Below, piece by piece: positions 60,271 to 64,000 of a stretch of DNA of 64,000 nt. Source of the stretch: Paraburkholderia antibiotica (GTDB lineage Bacteria; Pseudomonadota; Gammaproteobacteria; Burkholderiales; Burkholderiaceae). Position 1 is the first letter of the stretch; each line of letters opens with the position of its first letter. A model generated the notes under the pieces. It did no database searches. It was not told the origin of the DNA and worked only from the letters and a program-made list of their open reading frames with translations. A program made the position numbers and the translations under genes. The stretch covers positions 62,001 through 126,000 of the forward strand of contig NZ_JABBFZ010000020.1 in the NCBI RefSeq assembly GCF_012927125.1, in the 5' to 3' direction.

Positions 60271-62291
60271 CAATCCACCTCCAGCGCGACCTGCTTGTCC
60301 GCGCTTGCGCCGACAGGGATCGCGGCACCCGCACCGCCGCGGCGTTTCTCTTCGATCAGCGCGACAGTGTCGGCCGGAATGTAATAGCCGTCGTTATCCA
60401 TAAAGCTGTAGATGATCACGGTGCCGATCGCGCCGACAAAGCCAACGATCGCAAGCCACCAGATGTGCCACACGCCGGCGAAACCGAGCACCAGCGAGAA
60501 CAGACCCACCAGCAGACCCGCGGACGTATTCGACGGCATGTGAATGTCGCGATACGCCGGCACGTGGACGCCACCCTTGCGCGACTTCATTTCGCTGAAC
60601 GCGTCGAGCGAGCGAACGTCCGGGATGTGCGCGAAGTTATAAACCGGCGGCGGCGAGGTCGTCGCCCATTCCAGCGTATGACCATCCCACGGATCGCCCG
60701 TGAGGTCGCGGTTCTCCGGCAGGTTGCGATCGCGGATGCTGACGATCAGTTGCAGCAGCTGGCAGGCGATACCGATGGCGATCAGCACCGCGCCGACGGC
60801 CGCGGCGATCAGCCACGGATGCCACGTCGGGTTGTCGTAGTGATTCAGACGACGCGTCATGCCCATGAAGCCCAGCACGTACAGCGGCGCGAATGCGACC
60901 CAGAAGCCGATCTGCCAGAACCAGAACGCGGCCTTGCCGAGCTTTTCGTTCAGCTTGAAGCCGAACGACTTCGGGAACCAGTAGTTGAAGCCAGCCAGAT
61001 AGCCGAACAGCACGCCACCGATAATCACGTTGTGGAAGTGAGCGATCAGGAACAGGCTGTTGTGCAGCATGAAGTCCGCGCCCGGAATCGCCAGCATCAC
61101 GCCGGTCATACCGCCGATCGTGAATGTGATGATGAAGCCGATGGTCCACAGAATCGGCGTCGTGAATTGCAGACGACCCTTGTAGATCGTAAACAGCCAG
61201 TTGAAGATTTTGACGCCGGTCGGGATCGAAATCACCATCGTGGCGATGCCGAAGAACGCGTTCACGTCCGCGCCCGACCCCATCGTGAAGAAGTGGTGCA
61301 GCCACACGAGGAACGACAGCACCATGATCGCGCAGCTCGCCCATACCATCGTCTTGTAGCCGAACAGCGGCTTCTTCGCGAAGGTCGCGACGACTTCCGA
61401 GAAAATACCGAACGCCGGCAGGATCAGGATGTACACCTCGGGGTGGCCCCAGGCCCAGATCAGGTTCAGGTACAGCATTGCGTTGCCGCCGGCTTCGTTC
61501 GTGAAGAAGTGCATGCCGAGGTAACGGTCCAGACCGAGCAGCGCGAGCGTGACGGTCAGGATCGGGAACGACGCCATGATCAGCACGTTCGAGCACAGCG
61601 CGGTCCACGTGAACACCGGCACCTTCATCCACGACATGCCCGGCGCGCGCATCTTCACGATCGTCACGAAGAAGTTCACACCGGTCAGCAAGGTGCCGAT
61701 ACCCGAGAGCTGCAAGCTCCACAGGTAATAGTCGACGCCGACACCGGGGCTGAACTGCAATTCCGACAGCGGCGGGTAAGCGAGCCAGCCGGTCTGGCCG
61801 AATTCACCGATCACGAGCGAGATGTTGATCAGGATCGCGCTGACTGCCGTCATCCAGAAGCTCAGCGAGTTGATGAACGGGAACGCGACGTCGCGCGCGC
61901 CGATCTGCAGCGGCACGATGATGTTGAACAGACCGACCATGAACGTCATCGCCATGAAGAAGATCATGATGACGCCGTGCGCGGTGAAGATCTGGTCGTA
62001 GTGATGCGGCGGCAGGAAGCCTGGGCTCAGGTACGACAGCGCCAGTTGCATACGCATCATGATTGCGTCGGCGAAGCCGCGCAGCAGCATGATGAACGCA
62101 ACGACGATGTACATGACGCCGATCTTCTTATGGTCGACGGACGTCAGCCATTCGGTCCACAGGTAGCGCCATTTGCCGAAATACGTGATTGCGCCGAGCA
62201 CGGCCAGCGCGGCGAGCACCATGCCAGCGCCCGCCGTAACGATGATTGGCTCGTGATACGGAATCGCATCGAGAGTGAGTTTTCCGAACAT
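60270..62291 (-). CDS. cyoB: Cytochrome o ubiquinol oxidase subunit I
   Basis: A 673-residue catalytic subunit of the bo3 quinol oxidase. It binds low-spin haem b, haem o and CuB. The first haem ligand is in FTAHGVIMIFFMAM; WAWGHPEVYILILP carries the CuB His and the cross-linked Tyr region; FMLHNSLFLIAHFHNVIIGG carries further ligands. It pumps protons and reduces oxygen. AAGGGG precedes ATG 62291. Confidence 0.97.
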   Translation of the reverse strand: MFGKLTLDAIPYHEPIIVTAGAGMVLAALAVLGAITYFGKWRYLWTEWLTSVDHKKIGVMYIVVAFIMLLRGFADAIMMRMQLALSYLSPGFLPPHHYDQIFTAHGVIMIFFMAMTFMVGLFNIIVPLQIGARDVAFPFINSLSFWMTAVSAILINISLVIGEFGQTGWLAYPPLSELQFSPGVGVDYYLWSLQLSGIGTLLTGVNFFVTIVKMRAPGMSWMKVPVFTWTALCSNVLIMASFPILTVTLALLGLDRYLGMHFFTNEAGGNAMLYLNLIWAWGHPEVYILILPAFGIFSEVVATFAKKPLFGYKTMVWASCAIMVLSFLVWLHHFFTMGSGADVNAFFGIATMVISIPTGVKIFNWLFTIYKGRLQFTTPILWTIGFIITFTIGGMTGVMLAIPGADFMLHNSLFLIAHFHNVIIGGVLFGYLAGFNYWFPKSFGFKLNEKLGKAAFWFWQIGFWVAFAPLYVLGFMGMTRRLNHYDNPTWHPWLIAAAVGAVLIAIGIACQLLQLIVSIRDRNLPENRDLTGDPWDGHTLEWATTSPPPVYNFAHIPDVRSLDAFSEMKSRKGGVHVPAYRDIHMPSNTSAGLLVGLFSLVLGFAGVWHIWWLAIVGFVGAIGTVIIYSFMDNDGYYIPADTVALIEEKRRGGAGAAIPVGASADKQVALEVD

Positions 62292-62294
62292 GAG

Positions 62295-63188
62295 TTACCC
62301 CTTAGGCGCGCAGTTGGCGTCTTTCATGTTGTCGATGACGCTGCCGTTGTTGTAGCGGGCAATGATGTTGTTGAAGAGCTTCGGATCGACGGTCGAGAAG
62401 TAACGCACCGGGTCCTTTTCGCTCGGCTCCGACACCGCGTGATAGCGGTCCATGTCGAGGCGATCCGACGAAGCGCGGACCTTCGCAACCCACGCGTTGA
62501 AGTCTTCAGGCGACGTCGCAAGCGTGCGGAACTTCATGTCCGAGAAGCCCTTGCCGCTGAAGTTCGCCGTGAGGCCCGCGTAGTCGCCGGCGTGATCGGC
62601 GATCAGGTGCAGGCGCGTCTGCATGCCCGCCATCGCGTAGATCTGGCCGCCCAGTTGCGGGATGAAGAACGAATTCATCACCGTGTCCGACGTGATGCGG
62701 AAGTTCACCGGCGTGCCGACGGGAATCGCGAGCTGGTTCACCGACGCGATGCCGAGGTCCGGATAAATGAACAGCCACTTCCAGTCGAGCGCGACGACTT
62801 CGACGTTGATCGGCTTGACCTGCGACTCGAGCGGACGATACGGATCGAGCTCATGCGTGCTCTTCCACGTCAACACGGCCAGGAACAAAATGATCAGCGC
62901 CGGAATCGTCCAGACGAAGACTTCGACAATGGTCGAATGAGTCCAGCCCGGTTTGTATTCGGCGTTTCTGTTCGACGCGCGATAACGCCACGCGAAAAAC
63001 AGTGTCATCAGAATGACCGGCACCACGACGATCAGCATGGCCCACACGGAAGTCGCGATCAGATCACGCTCCGCGACGCCCACACTCCCCTTCGGATTCA
63101 GAATATCGAGGTTGCTGCAACCCGAAAGCAGCAACATGAGGCTGGCGGAAAGAACGCTTGCCGGCCTCTTAAGAGTCCGTGCTTTCAT
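62295..63188 (-). CDS. cyoA: Cytochrome o ubiquinol oxidase subunit II
   Basis: A 297-residue lipoprotein subunit. The signal ends LMLLLSGC (lipobox, Cys24), then two membrane helices (about residues 45-70 and 90-110) and a periplasmic cupredoxin-like domain (VEVVALDWKWLFIYPDLGIA; TVMNSFFIPQLGGQIYAMAG) without the CuA ligands, as expected of quinol oxidases. It is the first gene of cyoABCD, three bases from cyoB. Confidence 0.96.
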   Translation of the reverse strand: MKARTLKRPASVLSASLMLLLSGCSNLDILNPKGSVGVAERDLIATSVWAMLIVVVPVILMTLFFAWRYRASNRNAEYKPGWTHSTIVEVFVWTIPALIILFLAVLTWKSTHELDPYRPLESQVKPINVEVVALDWKWLFIYPDLGIASVNQLAIPVGTPVNFRITSDTVMNSFFIPQLGGQIYAMAGMQTRLHLIADHAGDYAGLTANFSGKGFSDMKFRTLATSPEDFNAWVAKVRASSDRLDMDRYHAVSEPSEKDPVRYFSTVDPKLFNNIIARYNNGSVIDNMKDANCAPKG

Positions 63189-63255
63189 ATTCCTTGCCTC
63201 GTTTCTTTGACTTCAACGAACGTCATTCGACGGCTCTCCATTAATAAGCGCTCGC

Positions 63256-63284
63256 ATAATAGGGGCGCGTCGAATGCCGATAAA
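63256..63284 (-). promoter_or_regulatory. Candidate cyo promoter
   Basis: On the minus strand TTTATC and TATTAT are 17 bp apart, the -10 end about 68 bp upstream of cyoA. The -10 matches consensus at five of six positions; the -35 is weak, which suits an activator-dependent promoter. AATTAATGG-like sequence follows. Confidence 0.35.
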
Positions 63285-63370
63285 CACTCGATTTAGCAAC
63301 GATCTATTGCAGCGCAACGCCGTGCGACACGTTGCCGCAATTCCCCCGCACACCCAACCTGCAAGCGTCG

Positions 63371-63417
63371 TTTGCGATGCTTCGAACGAAGCATCGAAAG
63401 CATTGACGCATCGCAAA
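63371..63417. repeat. Nested inverted repeats upstream of cyo
   Basis: An inner pair CGATGCTTCG / CGAAGCATCG (63375-63384, 63387-63396) is separated by two bases, and an outer pair TTTGCGATGC / GCATCGCAAA (63371-63380, 63408-63417) overlaps it. The loop of the inner pair is too short for a hairpin, so a dimeric regulator site is more likely. It lies between nuoM and cyoA, about 90 bp upstream of the candidate promoter. Confidence 0.65.
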
Positions 63418-63512
63418 TCCCCCTGAAAAAAGGACTCAAAAATCGCTGGACGCGGCGCGATCTCGAAGTACTACGCCACGCATGCGTGAGAAAGGGATTG
63501 ATAGCGACGCGC

Positions 63513-63570
63513 AAAAAAGCGCAAGAACGTCGCCGCATCCTGACGCGCGGATGCGACGACGTTCTTGCGC
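63513..63570 (-). terminator. Strong intrinsic terminator after the nuoM-like gene
   Basis: GCGCAAGAACGTCG pairs with CGACGTTCTTGCGC, extended by CCGCATCC / GGATGCG with one mismatch base, around a short loop. On the minus strand it is followed by CTTTTTTGCG. It begins ten bases after the nuoM-like stop. Confidence 0.93.
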
Positions 63571-63579
63571 CCTGTTCTA

Positions 63580-64000
63580 TTAACCCGGGGTGTGCGCGGC
63601 GGCGGAAGCCGGTTCGGGAGTCGCGGCCTGCAGATGCTCGTTGCCGTCCGGCGCGGCATCGGCGGGAAGCGCCGAGCGTTCCGATTGCGCGAGCAGCGTG
63701 CCGACCGACGGATCGATCGCATCGGTAAACGGCTTCGGATGAATACCGATGGCAAGCACGAGCAGCGACATCGCGCCGAGCAGCACGAATTCGCGCTTGC
63801 CGAGGTCCTTCAGATTCGCGACGCGCGCGTTGGCGATCGCGCCGAAAATCACGCGCTTGTACATCCACAGCGTGTAAGCCGCGCTCAGGATCAACGTGGT
63901 CGAGGCGATCGCACCGATCCAGAAGTTGAAGCGGATCGCGCCCATCAGCACCATGAATTCGCCGACGAAGCCCGAGGTGCCCGGCAAGCCGACATTCGCC
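63580..64000 (-). CDS. nuoM: NADH-quinone oxidoreductase subunit M, C-terminal part
   Basis: The last about 140 residues of a NuoM-type antiporter-like subunit; the rest is beyond the window edge. LPGTSGFVGEFMVLMGAI and TLILSAAYTLWMYKRVIFG are standard NuoM C-terminal helices, and REFVLLGAMSLLVLAIGIHP follows. The tail after residue ~110 is Ala/Pro-rich (PEPASAAAHTPG) and longer than usual. A strong terminator follows immediately, with no nuoN on the same strand, which is unusual for the standard 14-gene nuo operon. Confidence 0.85.
   Translation of the reverse strand, partial: ANVGLPGTSGFVGEFMVLMGAIRFNFWIGAIASTTLILSAAYTLWMYKRVIFGAIANARVANLKDLGKREFVLLGAMSLLVLAIGIHPKPFTDAIDPSVGTLLAQSERSALPADAAPDGNEHLQAATPEPASAAAHTPG

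Noticed and set aside
63293..63868. 191-codon minus-strand frame overlapping the nuoM end
   Set aside because: Different frame from the clear NuoM motifs, Arg-rich, and runs across the terminator.

Overview
The window is high-GC DNA with Burkholderiaceae-type gene content, most likely Paraburkholderia or a close relative. Evidence: overall base composition, the B. pseudomallei-like wcbP-wcbQ-wcbR-wcbS-wcbT capsule block, cyoABCD beside a nuoM-type gene, and many ATGA-coupled genes. No rRNA, tRNA, CRISPR array or intact insertion sequence was seen.

Layout. 1-5.2 kb: fatty acyl-CoA catabolism (partial acyl-CoA ligase, two acyl-CoA dehydrogenases, an SDR). 5.3-10.5 kb: a 1741-residue type V autotransporter with a 640-bp AT-rich upstream region. 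11.2-16.1 kb: IclR and XRE-cupin regulators, a BON-domain periplasmic protein, and a two-component flavin monooxygenase (NtaA/DmoA-type oxygenase plus RutF-like reductase). 16.1-20.7 kb: an ECF sigma factor, a small membrane protein (probable anti-sigma) and a Spy/CnrX-like periplasmic sensor, all ATGA-coupled, followed by the DUF1800/DUF1501 pair and a decayed copy of the DUF1501 3' end. 20.9-24.0 kb: small envelope proteins, a HAD phosphatase, an unusual Cys/His/Pro-rich small protein with a double-glycine-like leader, and a rhamnosyltransferase-like gene.

24.1-57.9 kb is one long leftward surface-polysaccharide locus. In transcription order: wcbP (SDR), wcbQ (LTA-synthase-like), wcbR (type I PKS: KS-AT-DH-degenerate MT-ER-KR-ACP), an LpxC-like deacetylase, wcbT (alpha-oxoamine synthase family), an ABC-dependent capsule exporter (KpsD/Wza-like lipoprotein, KpsM, KpsT, KpsE), a remnant resembling a wecB 3' end, wecC, a FkbM methyltransferase carrying thirteen 35-residue coiled-coil repeats, a tandem GT2 glycosyltransferase, a methyltransferase, a GH5 glycosidase, ugd, and a block of glycosyltransferases with a polysaccharide deacetylase and an acetyltransferase. 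The part around 32.9-37.2 kb is visibly richer in A and T than its surroundings.

58.7-64 kb: a small membrane protein, the cytochrome bo3 oxidase operon cyoABCD between recognisable promoter and terminator signals, and the 3' end of a nuoM-type gene closed by a strong terminator.

The most interesting unit is PKS + LpxC-like enzyme + alpha-oxoamine synthase + membrane phosphatase-superfamily enzyme embedded in a capsule exporter locus. It looks like a dedicated pathway for a modified acyl/amino-lipid or acyl substituent of the capsule. The FkbM protein with a 1365-bp in-frame tandem repeat is the second most notable feature.
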